DNA of 64,000 nucleotides from Diprion similis (Eukaryota > Arthropoda > Insecta > Hymenoptera > Diprionidae). Shown here piece by piece: positions 1 through 12,137 of the stretch; positions within the stretch are counted from its first letter, which is position 1, and each line of letters starts with the position of its first letter. The position numbers and the translations under genes are program-made. The stretch spans positions 17,052,584 through 17,116,583 of the forward strand of contig NC_060116.1 in assembly GCF_021155765.1 (NCBI RefSeq). The letters are read 5' to 3'. The notes below the pieces were generated by a model that was not told the origin of the DNA, searched no databases, and saw nothing but the letters and a program-made list of their open reading frames with translations.

Positions 1-89
1 ACAAGTCTGTTAGCAGAGTATTACTAATATCACAATGAATGCAATCACTTAACATGAAAGTGAAAAGCATAGAAACATTATGCACATAC

Positions 90-2068
90 CGTATCATATT
101 TATCGGTTTTGGAATGTTGAAATTTTTACTGAAGAACCTTTGCAGTATGTCATAGAATCCATCAAGTACAATTGAATCTGCTAAGTTCTCAACATGCTTT
201 GCACATGGTCCAGTGAGCCAACCGCTTAAAACACGAGGTTGATGGTCAACAGTGGAGAAATGAAAAACTTCAGCCAACCATTCATTGCCCTGAAATAACA
301 TTAGTATTTTTTTTATGCGTTACTATCTAGAACATCTTGATATTGCTTTTAGTATAATATAATGGAAACATTTCGTACTTTGTGAGTGTGAACGTTCAAT
401 CACATAAATCAACTTACTTTGTCGAGAGATTGTAGAAACTTTGTCTTATCCTCCTTTGACCAAACTACATTAAAACCGGCGACATCTTCGGGCCACCATT
501 TGTAGGGAAATTCAAAGATAATTTTGTCCACTGTCCCAAATCCAAGACCCTGAGTATTTTCGAATAATTATAATTAGAGATGTAACTAATGCGTACTATT
601 GATAAAGTACTTATCCAATTTTCAAGCTATGACTCTACTGAGAATACATGCAAAAAGACGATACGAATGTTAAATTTCTGTTCATATAATACCTGTATGG
701 TACGTTTTTTCAATTCAGATAGTGGTGGTGTAAATAAATTGTTGTGTTGTTCTTTCAGTACACCAAGTGAGGGTGTAAAAATAACATGATCAGCATTACG
801 CTCTAAGTTGTCAGTAGTTTTGATAATAATTTGATTTTCACTGCTATAGTCGATACTTGAAACTACTTTTTTGAAGTGCACTTTTTCCAAAAGTGGTAGC
901 TCATTTGCCTCTGGTGTAAACTTGTTCTGTGAGCAGCAAGAAAAAAAAATTGCTGTTAGGATTTTACAAGTACCTGAGAAATGCGAATAAAATTCAGATT
1001 CTACTTTGTAATGATTCACTGAAGGAAAATGTAATTAAATCTCATGCCGAAATCCTTACCATCAAAACTTCAAACAGAGTTTTATATCCCCTGCCTTTCC
1101 AATTGAGTAATGGATTCCCTGGACATATCCAATACTCAGCAAGTCCAGATGCACAAACTTCGGACCACGAATCGCAAGAATCTATGATACACTCATACCT
1201 TCGAATCCACTCCAAAAATTCTTCTGCCCTAGTGAAATTTGTGAACGGATTTTCCTTGAATGCCTTGAAATACCTGAAAGTAGAGTTTATAAGATAAAAC
1301 CCAGACAAGAAGTTATAGACTATTTTAGCTATGTCATTTTGAAAGAGGACAAGAGAAAGAATAACAATCACCTTACACAAAACTTAAAAAATTTGTGACG
1401 AAGAAAGAAACTTGTACTTTTCAGTGGTAACTTAATCTAACATTCAACTACTCTAGAAGTTACAATACTGACTCTTGTGTGAAATATTCTCCGAACGATC
1501 CCTCGAAATCTGTTAGCTTGTTTGGCATAACTGCGTAGATGCCGTGATATATATTCAGTAGCTCGGTACTTTGTTCTCTAGGTATGATTTCTCCTTGAGA
1601 ATCAGCAAATATCCAATTTTCATTTTTGGTCAAAATTTTAGAACCTTCCAAAAGATTGTGGCGAGATGCCAATTCGTGGGATATATTTCCACGCTCACCG
1701 TGCACATATTCTGCTCCTAACTCTATCACGTTATCAGCTGCCATAGCAAGGGAAAAAAGTTTTATTAATATAGGTCTTATCGGGCCTTTTTCTAGCTGTT
1801 GTCATTTGATTAATTTAATAGCTGCACTTATTGTTAGCTTGGCATAATTAGTTATTTAAATCAATATAATATATAATGAAAGAAATTAGTCGTTAGATGA
1901 AATACAGACATTGTACACACCGAATTCTACGGTATGTACGCGCCCTCCGATTCGATCTCCGGCTTCAAAAACGGTGACATTTTCAAGACCTTGCTCTAGC
2001 AAACGGCATGCCGCAGCGATACCAGCAGCACCAGCTCCAACAATTAAAACTTGTACCTCTTCAAACAT
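90..2068 (-). CDS. Flavin amine oxidase, spermine/polyamine oxidase-like (3' partial)
   Basis: FAD-dependent oxidase of the spermine / N1-acetylpolyamine oxidase family, which oxidises polyamines and releases hydrogen peroxide. Six exons are readable on the minus strand: 1921-2068, 1473-1737, 1060-1273, 693-926, 418-549 and 90-289. Splice phases agree throughout, and the last exon ends at a GT donor (phase 2), so the C-terminus lies beyond the window. The N-terminus carries the Rossmann FAD motif (VGAGAAG), then an acidic residue in VFEA and the GGRV motif. The second exon has LGAEYVHG, typical of polyamine oxidases. Later exons hold GFGTVDKIIFEFP and GWLTGPCA, matching the substrate half of the family. 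I chose the ATG at 2068, just before the FAD motif. No signal peptide is evident. I cannot separate spermine oxidase from acetylpolyamine oxidase without the missing end. The family is sure, the exact substrate is not. Confidence 0.88.
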
Positions 2069-2858
2069 TTTTCGCAAGTAGAGTAGCTGATATTTTAAAC
2101 ATCACTTTATTGGAAATGGGTAGAATTTTTATACTACTATCGGAGTTGATTGAAGGTCTCCAATTATAACGGTAAAATTAAAGTGTTGGCTGACTAGTTT
2201 TCTATCTGACTAAGAGTTAGAAGTGTTAGAACTTAAAATGGTTGATAAATCACACACCAAGAAAGAAAGATAACGTCGTTGCGTCGATCATAGCGTTACC
2301 AATTTCGTCCAATTGACTTGATTTCTTTACCATTGTGATTATAATGAGCATATGATCTAAGATCTGTTTGCGCAGGGGCGATATTTCAGAACGGGCATAT
2401 CGAAATGAAAGTATAGGGTATATAATATAATATACCTATAATCGAATTGCTTCTACGGTATCAATCTCGAGATTGTAGAGATTTTGTAATTGTAACCCAG
2501 TGACGTAGGAGCGTTTTGAACTTCGACCTTCGAACATCTATTATTTAAAAAAAAGGGGGCGTTAACAGGGTAAGTAGCATGATAATTGTTTGCGAGAATC
2601 GAGCACAAAAATCATTTTCGGTACGTGCGTTCCGAAATGACAATGCGAACCACTGATTTCTACTTCAATGCGAACTTGCGGTGAATCCCGTCAGAGTGAA
2701 CGAACATATAGTTCAACGTTCTACGAGTGTTAAGTAACCTATGGTACCGTAGTCGGTGCAGTTGAATTGAAGTTAAATTCAGCTTGTCATTATAGTTCAT
2801 CTGACTAACCTGGAGTTTATGTTTACCAAACAGAACGTTATTAATTCTATAAGTGAAG
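2069..2858. other. Divergent intergenic region, amine oxidase / PSMG2
   Basis: About 790 bp separates the start codons of two head-to-head genes, so it probably holds both promoters and 5' leaders. I saw no convincing ORF, tRNA or repeat in it. A possible ORF at 2660-2908 on the minus strand overlaps the PSMG2 start and has no family character. Confidence 0.5.
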
Positions 2859-3676
2859 ATGATAAAACTTACAGAGGAAATTGATTTGACGGGATACACG
2901 CTCATCATTCCTTCAGTAGCCGTAGGAAATGTTGGCCAATTGGCTGTTGATCTTTTTATCTCGAGCCTTAGTGCAAAGAGAATAGGTTATGTTTGGGATT
3001 CTGCATTCATACCTATAGTTGGCCCTGATCCGTACGACGAAAATTCGTCAGACCTTTGCACGGCCGTTGATTTATTTTGTAGCACAAATAAAAGAGTTCT
3101 ACTGATTCAAATAAGATCACCGCTTTCCAAGAAACCCTTTCTATTTTTTAAAAAGTTGCAGAATTTCATCACAGAAAAACACATCGCCAAGGTAAAATTT
3201 TCGTTCACGTTATATATTCGTAACAAATTCAATCAACGTATTTTCAATCATAGGTCATCGTATTAACCAGCAGCTACTCCCATGAAAAACGAGATCAACA
3301 GATCAGAACTATTCCATTACGTTACATTGCATCTCCAGAAATAAAATCAGAATTTGGTGCGATGTTCGACAGCCTGAACTGGACATATCTAGAAAGTAAA
3401 ATTGACGAATACCGCAGGAGCGAAGTCCTTGAAATCCCAGGTGGAGGTTTTGCCAAAAACCTGTATGATATCTTTGTCGAGAACCATATTCCTTGTGCAG
3501 TTTTACTCAGATTTTGTTCAGAAGGAGACAACATCCCGGACGCAATGGAGCTAGCCAACTACTTAAACCAGTGGCTGGATCTTTTCTCAAAGGATGCCTC
3601 TGGCAACTTATTAATCAGAAAACCTTCCTCTTGGAGATTCTTATTTGGCAATGATCCTCCACTCGAAATGTTCTGA
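2859..3676 (+). CDS. PSMG2: Proteasome assembly chaperone 2
   Basis: Homologue of PSMG2/PAC2, which pairs with PSMG1 to chaperone assembly of the alpha ring of the 20S proteasome in the cytosol. Two exons, 2859-3191 and 3254-3676, are joined in phase 0 across a 62-bp intron. The product is 251 residues, close to the usual size of about 260. The N-terminus contains LIIPSVAVGNVGQLAVDL, the conserved family opening. The middle has the segment around GYVWDSAFIPIVG, and the C-terminus has SWRFLFGNDPP. The start is the ATG at 2859; an upstream in-frame GTG at 2853 is not needed. An AATAAA lies at 3708, about 30 bp after the stop. Its neighbours are an amine oxidase upstream (divergent) and SSR4 downstream (convergent), with no functional link visible. 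Confidence 0.93.
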
Positions 3677-3707
3677 ACATCATGTTAATCGGGTTTATTA
3701 AGTTCTT

Positions 3708-3713
3708 AATAAA
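3708..3713 (+). terminator. Polyadenylation signal of PSMG2
   Basis: A canonical AATAAA hexamer about 30 bp downstream of the PSMG2 stop codon, in a short convergent intergenic interval. Use is inferred from position only. Confidence 0.6.
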
Positions 3714-3814
3714 ACGTCATTACCAACTAAATTGTAATCGTATTTCTTGTTGATTTATCAGCGTAAAAATGAACAAGGTAGAAGCTAGGGATTTGAATTG
3801 ACAAAGTAAGGAAT

Positions 3815-3820
3815 TTTATT
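3815..3820 (-). terminator. Polyadenylation signal of SSR4
   Basis: The plus strand reads TTTATT, giving AATAAA on the minus strand about 165 bp past the SSR4 stop. It is the nearest canonical hexamer for this convergent gene. Use is inferred. Confidence 0.45.
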
Positions 3821-3985
3821 CAGTCACAGTTTTGGTTCTCTTTGGAGAATCATTGATCGATCGTTCGATTTTGGATACATTGATATTGTACAAAACTATT
3901 TGAATCCAATTAACGGTTCATTATAAATAGTGAAGCCAGCGGCAGTTAAAAATATCATTCATGACCTAAATTATAATTACTTAGT

Positions 3986-4715
3986 TTACGACAGCAGTTT
4001 CCATTTGGCAGAGAATGCTGTGTATGTAACAAATGCAGCTAAGAATGCAGCTAGGAGTTCAGAGTTTATCCATGGTCCAAGGTAAGCACCTGGGTTGTTG
4101 AGGACGACAACAGCTAAAGGTTTTACACTGCTTGGATCTTCTCCGTTCCTAATTGCTTTACGAAGGGCACTGTACCCATCTTCATCATACAGATTAACAT
4201 TGTAATCTCCTGATCTAGCTTTCTTTATATCCTCCGTCCAGCTGACCTACAATAACAAAAATACAGAATATTGATGAATAATGTTTGCTAAGATATTTTT
4301 ATAAAAACTTGTCAGTAATTGGAAGAAATAATTCATATCCAACTCATTCAACAACTCGCTTTGCCTCGCGTATAACTTTTTACTATATTACCACATGGCA
4401 AGCTGACTTGAAACACTATTATCGATTGTCAATTGACGGAAATGAGATGGTATTCAGATTACGTACCTGATATTTGTTGTCTGAACTTAGTCTGACTGCG
4501 GGCAGAGTCTTTCCTTCGACCTCGGCATACAAAGAAACACCTTTAGCACCGTTGCTACACTTGAGTGTGAATTGTGTAGTGAAAGCGATGCTAGTCAAGA
4601 CTGTAGCATCCTCGGTAACGTATGCTGAGGCTGAAACTTCTGGTTTTTGACAAGTTTCGGCCAACGCCGAGGAGGTGGTGACGGCGATAATGCACAAAAC
4701 AATGAGCCTCTTCAT
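3986..4715 (-). CDS. SSR4: Translocon-associated protein subunit delta
   Basis: TRAP-delta is a single-pass ER membrane protein of the TRAP complex that sits beside Sec61 and assists translocation of secretory proteins. Two exons, 4467-4715 and 3986-4246, join in phase 0 to give 169 residues, the normal family size. Residues 1-19 form a cleavable signal peptide ending in a small-residue stretch (SSALA). The lumenal domain follows, with the early cysteine after the signal (ETCQKPEV) and a second one in FTLKC. Near the C-terminus the NNPGAYLGPWINSE motif leads into a transmembrane helix at about residues 145-166, followed by a very short cytosolic tail ending KWKLLS. The start is the ATG before the signal peptide. 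The intron is about 220 bp. The call is very firm. Confidence 0.95.
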
Positions 4716-6194
4716 TTTGTTTATTAGTCTCTTAATTCAATATGTGACAAATCTTGTGCTCCACTTTGCACGCGACCGCAACAGCCGGCTCTGAACACTA
4801 ACCGCACGCCTCTGTCAACGAATCAAACGCTGCTGAGCTGCTGAATCTCTGACGAGATGCCACCTAGCAGTTCTCCGCAGCCACGTCACATGGCAACTTG
4901 TCAGCCCATGAGGTGGCGGCAGCTAATTCCATGTAGAAGGAAAACTCGAATCCACATTCTGACAAAGTTAGCATATCTTATCAGGATTAGAAGATGGAGC
5001 CACTTTACTGTACTTTTGCGAAGCGACATCATTGCGAGTCGGTAATTCTATTCAATTGTCCGTGTTGATCTGTAATGGCTGTTTTTTTAGACGTAAAAAA
5101 CTAGACACCCTGAGAAATTTTCCAAAAAATTGTTCTTCGACAGTAACTGGTAGTGCTCTCAATTTTTTTGCTAAACATATACCGATGAGCCTGCAGATTT
5201 TTTCCGCTTTTCAATTAACGCGGTGCCAGATGTTCAAAACTTTGAATCGACTAATCCATGTTGACGGATTGATTATTATGAACTGGGCCCATATATCATT
5301 TGTGCTTGATTTCAAATTATTTTTTATACATCGAGGAAAAAGTGTAAACTCGATATCGTATGTAAGCAGCGGTCAGAAGTTGGTTGCACATGGTTTTGGA
5401 TTGTTAGTGCAGTTTTAGATACAACGCCGGGGTGAATGTGATAGGGAGATAATTGTGAGTGCGATTATTCGTTGATAAAATGTAAAATTCGGCCAAACAA
5501 CGGTTGGTGCGAAGGAAGTTTGTAATGAAAAATAGGTAATTCGTAGTAAATCATCATTCTTTTGTCAGTGACTAATTAACAGGATCGGTGGTTTCCGAGT
5601 ATTTGAACAATCATGAAAAAATAAAACATCGCGCCGCCATCTTAACAATTTGTAAATTGTGAAATAATCTCGTGCTATTCATACCGTTGTTATTCGTTCG
5701 CGTTGAACTGAAAAAATGTGCAAAGTAGTCGCAGATATTCTGGTTTATAATCATAGTATTGTTTTTTGTGTGGTGAGTTTTGTGTGACGTTATAATCCGT
5801 CAACTGACACCGCAGAACCGTTCGAGTAAACAAAATCCTCGATTTTAATCTTCATCCGATGTGATTCTGGACTCAGGTAAGGTTTAAAATTATTAACGCA
5901 ATCTTCTACCCGCGGTTTCATTTTGTTTATCACACAATCTTTCAATTGCGTTTTGCGCGAGAGAGCGCTGGTTGCCACTAATGGCAAGCATTGAAAGGAC
6001 AAGAGATTTTCGTTTCTATCGGTGCGTGAGTTGACTACGTCGGCACTGTAGACTGCATGCGTACCGAGCTGCTGATAGCGAACACCTTACGAATAATTTG
6101 AGGTTATGTGTCTGTCGAGATAGTTCGTTCAAGTAAATTGTATTTCGCAGTAGCGAAGTAATTACTGAGAATAAAATCAGATAAACTCAAAGAA
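4716..6194. other. Intergenic region, SSR4 / DNLZ
   Basis: About 1.5 kb lies between two divergent genes. It holds ORFs such as 5032-5418 that lack start context, codon character or any recognisable motif. Probably promoters and leaders. No RNA gene or repeat was seen. Confidence 0.45.
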
Positions 6195-6785
6195 ATGATG
6201 CCAATCGTAAATCTGCTTAGGGCAGGTAGTAGACTGACTGCGAAATGCTTGCAAAGAACATTAATTTCAAAGGGAGTAAAATCTCCTGCTGGAGTTTGCA
6301 TATTACAGAAACGTGCGATATTATTTAGCACTAGTGCAAAATTGGATTCTCAAGGCGAACACAGCGATTCAGATTCAGACTCGCGTAAAGCACTTGGAAA
6401 ATTGGAGGGAAAACTCCGGCTTTCCTTCACATGTAAAAAATGCATGACTCGAAATAACAAACTAATTTCGAAAATCAGTTACCAAACAGGGGTCGTGATA
6501 GTGCGGTGTGACGGTTGCAAAAACAATCATTTAATAGCGGATAATCTTGGATGGTTCTCCGACCTGAAGCAGAAGATTAATATTGAAAAACTTATGGCCT
6601 CCAAAGGGGAAAACGTTCGTAAATTTGCGAACTATGACGAAGGGTATTTCGAGGCTGTTGCAGAGGAGGCATTAGTGAAAATGAAGAGACAACAGAGCAA
6701 GTTAACTTCTGAACAAGCTGAAAATGAACAAGAAAATCTTCCTACACTCGAATATCAAAAAGTCGGAACGTCGCTTAAAGATTGA
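6195..6785 (+). CDS. DNLZ: DNL-type zinc finger protein (mitochondrial Hsp70 escort)
   Basis: Homologue of Zim17/HEP1 (DNLZ), a mitochondrial matrix zinc protein that keeps mtHsp70 (mortalin) soluble and functional during import and Fe-S work. The 196-residue frame is uninterrupted. The first 50 residues are basic and hydroxylated with few acids, as expected of a mitochondrial presequence. The zinc ribbon follows, with C80-x2-C83 and C105-x2-C108 and the family signature around CDGCKNNHLIADNLGWF. After the zinc domain come a conserved N-I-E-K-L-x-x-x-K-G-E segment and a charged Glu/Lys-rich tail. Two ATGs stand together at the start and I took the first. No intron is apparent in the coding part. 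The family call is firm from the DNL-type ribbon. Confidence 0.93.
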   Translation: MMPIVNLLRAGSRLTAKCLQRTLISKGVKSPAGVCILQKRAILFSTSAKLDSQGEHSDSDSDSRKALGKLEGKLRLSFTCKKCMTRNNKLISKISYQTGVVIVRCDGCKNNHLIADNLGWFSDLKQKINIEKLMASKGENVRKFANYDEGYFEAVAEEALVKMKRQQSKLTSEQAENEQENLPTLEYQKVGTSLKD

Positions 6786-8359
6786 AACAACATATACGCG
6801 AAATTGCAGTTTGATTCATTTTCAAATGATCCTTCGATTATTAAACCGATTAATTGTTCTAAGTTAAAAGCCTTAACCGGTAAAAAGAAAATGGCAAAGT
6901 CAACATCCACAAATATACTTAAAATCGTAACATATTTGTATTTGTCTTGTTTTGAATTTTTTAAACAAGTATAAAATACTTATACACGTAATATAAAATT
7001 TATGTCAATTTTTGTAAATAGAAATGCTAACGTTACTGCTACAGTAAAGTGTTTTTCCTTATTTGTTTATGTTTTTTTTTTTTGCGTTTGTAACTAGTGT
7101 GCGTGCAAATTTTGCTACAACTTGAGAACTGCCAGATTTTATTATATATAAAATAAACTAGTTCGTTGGCACAATGTTATTCAGGGTTTAAAAATTAGAG
7201 GAATATTTTCTTGTAAACATACGATACAAGCAGGTAGAAAATATAATATAAAATTTATTGGAATAATGCGATAGGTACTTGAAAGAAAAGCGACACACCT
7301 TATGTGTAACAAAACTGTCTTCAATGTGAAAACTTGGAAAGTTCAATATGTTGGGTTCGGTTGAATAATACAAGATTTTAAAATGTGATGTTTAGTCATT
7401 CTTCCATGTGACGTATTTGTAATGAGTTTAAATGAGCATCGCAATCTAGAAGCTAACTTGAAGATATTTCTATCGCTTTGCTTGCACAAAAAATAAAAGT
7501 AAAAATCAATTGGTAGCATAAAAAAATCGTAACACTAATCTTTGTCTGCTTTCTGACTCATCGAACATAAAAATGAAGAACCGTTATGCCAATGTCGTGT
7601 ATCAAGGAGGTGTACTTTGCAATGGCATAAAATGCCTCTCTACAATGTTCTACCAACTTCGATAATCATTCTTTGGTCATTTGTGATAATATAACTCTAA
7701 GTATATTTGACCATATATAAAGCTATGTGATGCACCACTCTTTGATTAGAGGTATAAATTGCAGTATGAAAGTAGTAAAATATAACGATAAACTAGCATT
7801 TATAATTATATATCATATATACCTATGTATATATGATACTTTATAGCAAATTATGTTCTTCTTATTTCTAACGCCTACATAGTTCTTATAAATTAATTAA
7901 ATAATTGTGGCATCTTCGTAACAATTTTATGGTCAACGTTGAAAACCTTTCATGTCAGTATGGGTTTAGATAGTTGAGGAAAACTGCAAATCATAATACC
8001 GGCGAGTATGAATTATCGATGGTAGCAGAAAGCTGTCTCAACTTTTGACACAAGTCATGTTACTGACACTGAAATAAAGATCCACAATCGTTAAATGTAA
8101 CTAAGTACATGACGCTAGTTCTAAAATTCACAGAGGTTATTAGATTATGATTTATTTTCATCATTTCATGTAATTTGGTTTCTGTCATCACTTATTTCAC
8201 TTATTATTTATTATGATTATAGTAATAAGGCACTAGTTCCGAGTTTTGATCAGTCGAAGGTATACTCGAAGGATTGAGTGTCACCATCCGCTGATTATGA
8301 GTAGTTCAGCAGTCAGATGTCTCAGTAATATGCATACTAAAACTTGCTAAAAATACTCT
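6786..8359. other. Intergenic / 3' flanks of DNLZ and Dok
   Basis: About 1.6 kb of AT-rich sequence between two converging genes. It probably contains both 3' untranslated regions. Only short ORFs without family features are present. No RNA gene or structured repeat was seen. Confidence 0.45.
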
Positions 8360-10538
8360 TCAAACCTTTCTTGGCTTAGAAATTACCGCATATTCAGTTT
8401 GGTTGTATATCGTATGATTTGGCCCAGCGTTATTTGACGGGGTTATTCCTTTTCTAACCCTTCCATAACCGTGACTGCTGTCATTTGCAGATCTAGCAGT
8501 GCTAATATCATCGATTAATTCGTAATCAGACCAAGATGACGAAGGCTCGGTATTCACCACTGGAGGTAACGGGGGTACATTGATTTGGGAATTAGGTTGC
8601 ACATTGGGTGTCCTGTAGCCAGAATTCTGGTTCAGTTTATGGGTAGAACCAAAGTGCTGCAGTTTGTCGTAGTTAGGTGGATCAGATCTGTGCGAAACAT
8701 TGTTGTGGATAATTGGGCAAGTAGGAGTGATAACCATATCGATGCTGCTTGTTTTGCTCCTAGTTGAGCTCTGCGAGGCAAATGACACTGTGTCCATTGC
8801 TTCATACGGATCCTCTTCGTCAAATGCAGGAGTCGGGATCTTTTCCGTATGAAGAACGTTATCAGCGCCGTGTGTTTTCCATGCATCACTTCTCACCTCT
8901 ACCGAATCGTAGGCATTTTTTTGATCGTCCAGAGTCATTGAGTTGTTATTAATTGACGACAATTCTGTAGAGCTACTGGAATTCAATCTAGTATACTTTC
9001 CATGTATCTCCGTGTCAGGTAACTCTTCTTCGAGAGATTTTTTTTCCACATGACCTGTAAACATGTGCCTTCTAGGTGGTTTTGCTGGCCTTGGTTTTAT
9101 AATAGGCGGTGGTGGTTTTATAAACGACACAGGCTGATCATTGGATGACGATGATGACGATGAAGTGTTTGAATATGTCTGGGGGTTTTGCGATATCGGT
9201 GAAAATTCCAGGTCAATTAAATTTCCATAGCAATTAGGGGCGAGTGGTAGAGGGGATCTGGAACCAGCTTCCATCGGCAGTGCAACAACGTGATTTTGAT
9301 CAATACGAAAATCAATACCGCAGCTGCTATCCCCGCTCAGCAATCTTTTCATGCATTTCATTTTAGCAGACAAGCACTTGAAGATCTCTTGTTGACTGCT
9401 ATGCTCCAGGCAGAACAATCCCTCACCAGATTTACACTTCCTACCAGCTTCAAAAGTAAACTTTCCTTCTCTATATCCGTACCTTCTTATGAATCTGTAC
9501 GGCCAGGTAAACAGAGTCTCGTTTCCATCCATGAGTCTCATATCGGCAGCTGCTAATATCAAAGTATAATTTTTCTCCTCTAATTTGCACCTTTTTGAGG
9601 CATCAGATTCCACCAGTTTAACCGCAAAGATTCCTTCTCCGGCCGTGCTGTACAAATCATTGTTTTCTTCGATGGTATGTTGAGGAAAGCTGTCGGTAAA
9701 TGCAACTATTTGAAATGCGTTCATCCAATTTGTCATATCGAGCTCGGAGGAACAACCGTAGTGATGAATTCCAGTTTTCGTGACAACCTAGAGGATAATT
9801 TCACCAATTATTTTCATCGTGCAGTATTTATAGTTTTTCGATTTTTTAATACCAGGAGAAATCTAAGTGACAGTTTTTAGCAAGTTCTTCTTTACTTTTA
9901 CAGAAATCATCTTAGTATTTAACGAGGAAAACTTGAACTTATAAACCGCAATACACACAAATTTCATAATAGATTTTAAATGCTCAAATGTAGTAAATCC
10001 TTGTAAAATGAAGTCGTTTTCTTACAGTGAATACGTTGGGTTGATTGCTGGGTGCAATTTTGACGCAAGCTTCTAGGGTGATGATTTTTGGGGAATGGGG
10101 TTGCGAAAGAGCTTCGTCTTGGCTGTCGAAAATCTCGAGTCGTTTGATGCCCATTTTACTGGGTTTGCAAAGTTGGCAAAACTTTTTGTGCCACGTTTTC
10201 TGAAAACAAAAGAAATCTAGAAAAATGGAATTAAGGTAGGGCTCTGTCTTATAGACCTCACAAAATTTAACAGCTAAATTCATAATTAATAACCAGCCAT
10301 CATTTGGCGTTAAAGTACGATACGTCGATAGAATAAGCTGCAAAGTCAGAGTTGAATCAGAGGCGTTTCAAGATAAGATGTGAACTTCCTTTGGTCTGCC
10401 GCCCTTGGTTACGCAGCGACACACATTACAATTATCTTCTAATAATTATATCAATAATATTCCAACCTTGAGTTGTCCCAGCATTCCTTGCGGTGGTAAA
10501 AGCAGGATACCCTGCATCATAATATTCTCAGGCTCCAT
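8360..10538 (-). CDS. Dok: Docking protein (Dok), PH-PTB adaptor
   Basis: Adaptor of the Dok/IRS type that binds activated tyrosine kinases at the inner plasma membrane and recruits SH2 proteins. Three exons in phase 0 (10467-10538, 10026-10199, 8360-9787) encode 557 residues. Residues 1 to about 110 form a PH domain: the opening GILLLPPQG, then KKTWHKKFCQL, and the closing helix with NWMNAFQIVAF. Residues about 125-235 are an IRS-type PTB domain, including FTWPYRFIRRYGYREGKFTFE and a run of cysteine-rich strands. The tail is Ser/Pro-rich with a proline motif (PPPPIIKPRPAKPPRR) suited to SH3 binding, and tyrosines in acidic contexts (DPYEAM, NAYDSV, NYDKL, SDYELI) that could become SH2 sites. 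The start is the ATG at 10538; earlier sequence is not open with family character. It is divergent from IR93a. Paralogue number cannot be set from sequence alone. Confidence 0.9.
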
Positions 10539-11581
10539 TGTCGGGTTGAGAAGAGAATTAAAAGTGCGAGCGAGAAGAATGTCACTTTCAAAAGTTTTAG
10601 GCTAGTTTAGAAGAGGCGAAAAGAAGCCCGTATAACAACACAATCGCGGTTTCACATTCACAGATTTAATATCTCAGCGCAACACCAACTATCATATTAT
10701 CATCGCCAAACACTCGACTGACTCGCAGAGTCTTGACCAACTGGCAGTTAATTCACAGGCAAGGATGAAAAAACGTTTGTCCGCCACATGATTTGACGTT
10801 TCGCCGAGTTCCTCACCAGGCCATGCTGTCAGTTGGGGATTATCGACATGTCGCTTGTATCCGGCAGTCTTATCTCTCTTCGTGTGTTGTGACATTCGCT
10901 GGCAGTGGTCGAGAGACGGCGAGTAACGATTAAAACTTTTCCTCAGCCGCGCGCCGCAGCGACAGTTTTTTTTATGATTTTGTTCATACGTCGATTGTCA
11001 GTGCGATTTGTGAATAGATAATTCGATATACAGAGACCTTTACTTCTCTCTCCGCAGCGTAATTTCCTCGTTCGCTTTCCTCGGTCGAGAATCCATCGCA
11101 AGCATATTATATATTAATTTTACGATACACTCAGAATCACGTAATTATTCACCAATCCGTGTTTCTTCTTCCGACGGACCAACAACGTATTAAACATCCT
11201 CGTACTAGTATTTTCGAAAGGATACAATGCAGCGTTTATCCGTCATATAGAATCCCTCCGTATTCTTGTCGCTTGTCACTAACTAAATACACTCGCTGAT
11301 TCTTGTTAGACTACTTATCAATAATCGTTACAACCTTATCTCCTGGTTTGAGGTTACAAAAACTTCCTCATGGTAAAATTAGCCATTCTCCTTGAAAATA
11401 TTGCAGTTCAGTAAGAAGAGATTTCAACAAACGAACAAGAAATTAATCAACCTTTTTTCATATACAGACCAACGTTTCATCTTACAGTGCTTCTTTATCG
11501 ATGTAAATAAAGAGGTAACACATCGTCTGCTCCCTGCTGCCACCTAGGATATTTTTTCAACGTATGTACTACTTATAAGGT

Positions 11582-11613
<32 letters not shown>

Positions 11614-12137
11614 GGTATGCTGCACGCGTGCGAGGCGCGCCGACCTTTGAATACAATATATCAAGTTGTGTCAACGATCAAAGTGAAAGCTTTATTTACG
11701 AGAAAAATTGTCTATATAATTATGAATTCGTTATACCTACGTAGAATATCGTATGTGTGTATAATAATCGTACAAGTAACGTCAAATTTGATCTGAATAA
11801 AAACGATTCACACGAAAAATTGCCACCATTAATATAAAGCTAGTTCTACGATCTAATCTTCAAGTAGATGGGATTTTAAATTAGCTTCGATCGGTTTCCG
11901 ATAATCATTTATTGAAACCGTAACCTTTACGTTCGATCGAACAGCGAAGCCCGTATAACTGAGAGAGAGCATTTGGTCGCACTGCTGGTGTGATCGTGCA
12001 CAAGAAAATACGAGAAGCTGATTTTTAGTGAGAGAAAAATGAAAATCTGAACTAACATTTGATTGGCACTAGAAATTGAATTTACCAAGGGATTAGCAAG
12101 TTTTTCTCTAGTACAGATACATTCGATTAACGTTGAA
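10539..12137. other. Divergent intergenic region, Dok / IR93a
   Basis: About 1.6 kb between start codons of head-to-head genes. A (TA) run lies at 11587-11609. I saw no supported ORF. It presumably holds the Dok promoter and leader and the sensory-neuron promoter of IR93a. Confidence 0.45.
11587..11609. repeat. (TA)n microsatellite
   Basis: A simple alternating TA tract of about 23 bp in the Dok/IR93a intergenic region. Confidence 0.85.
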
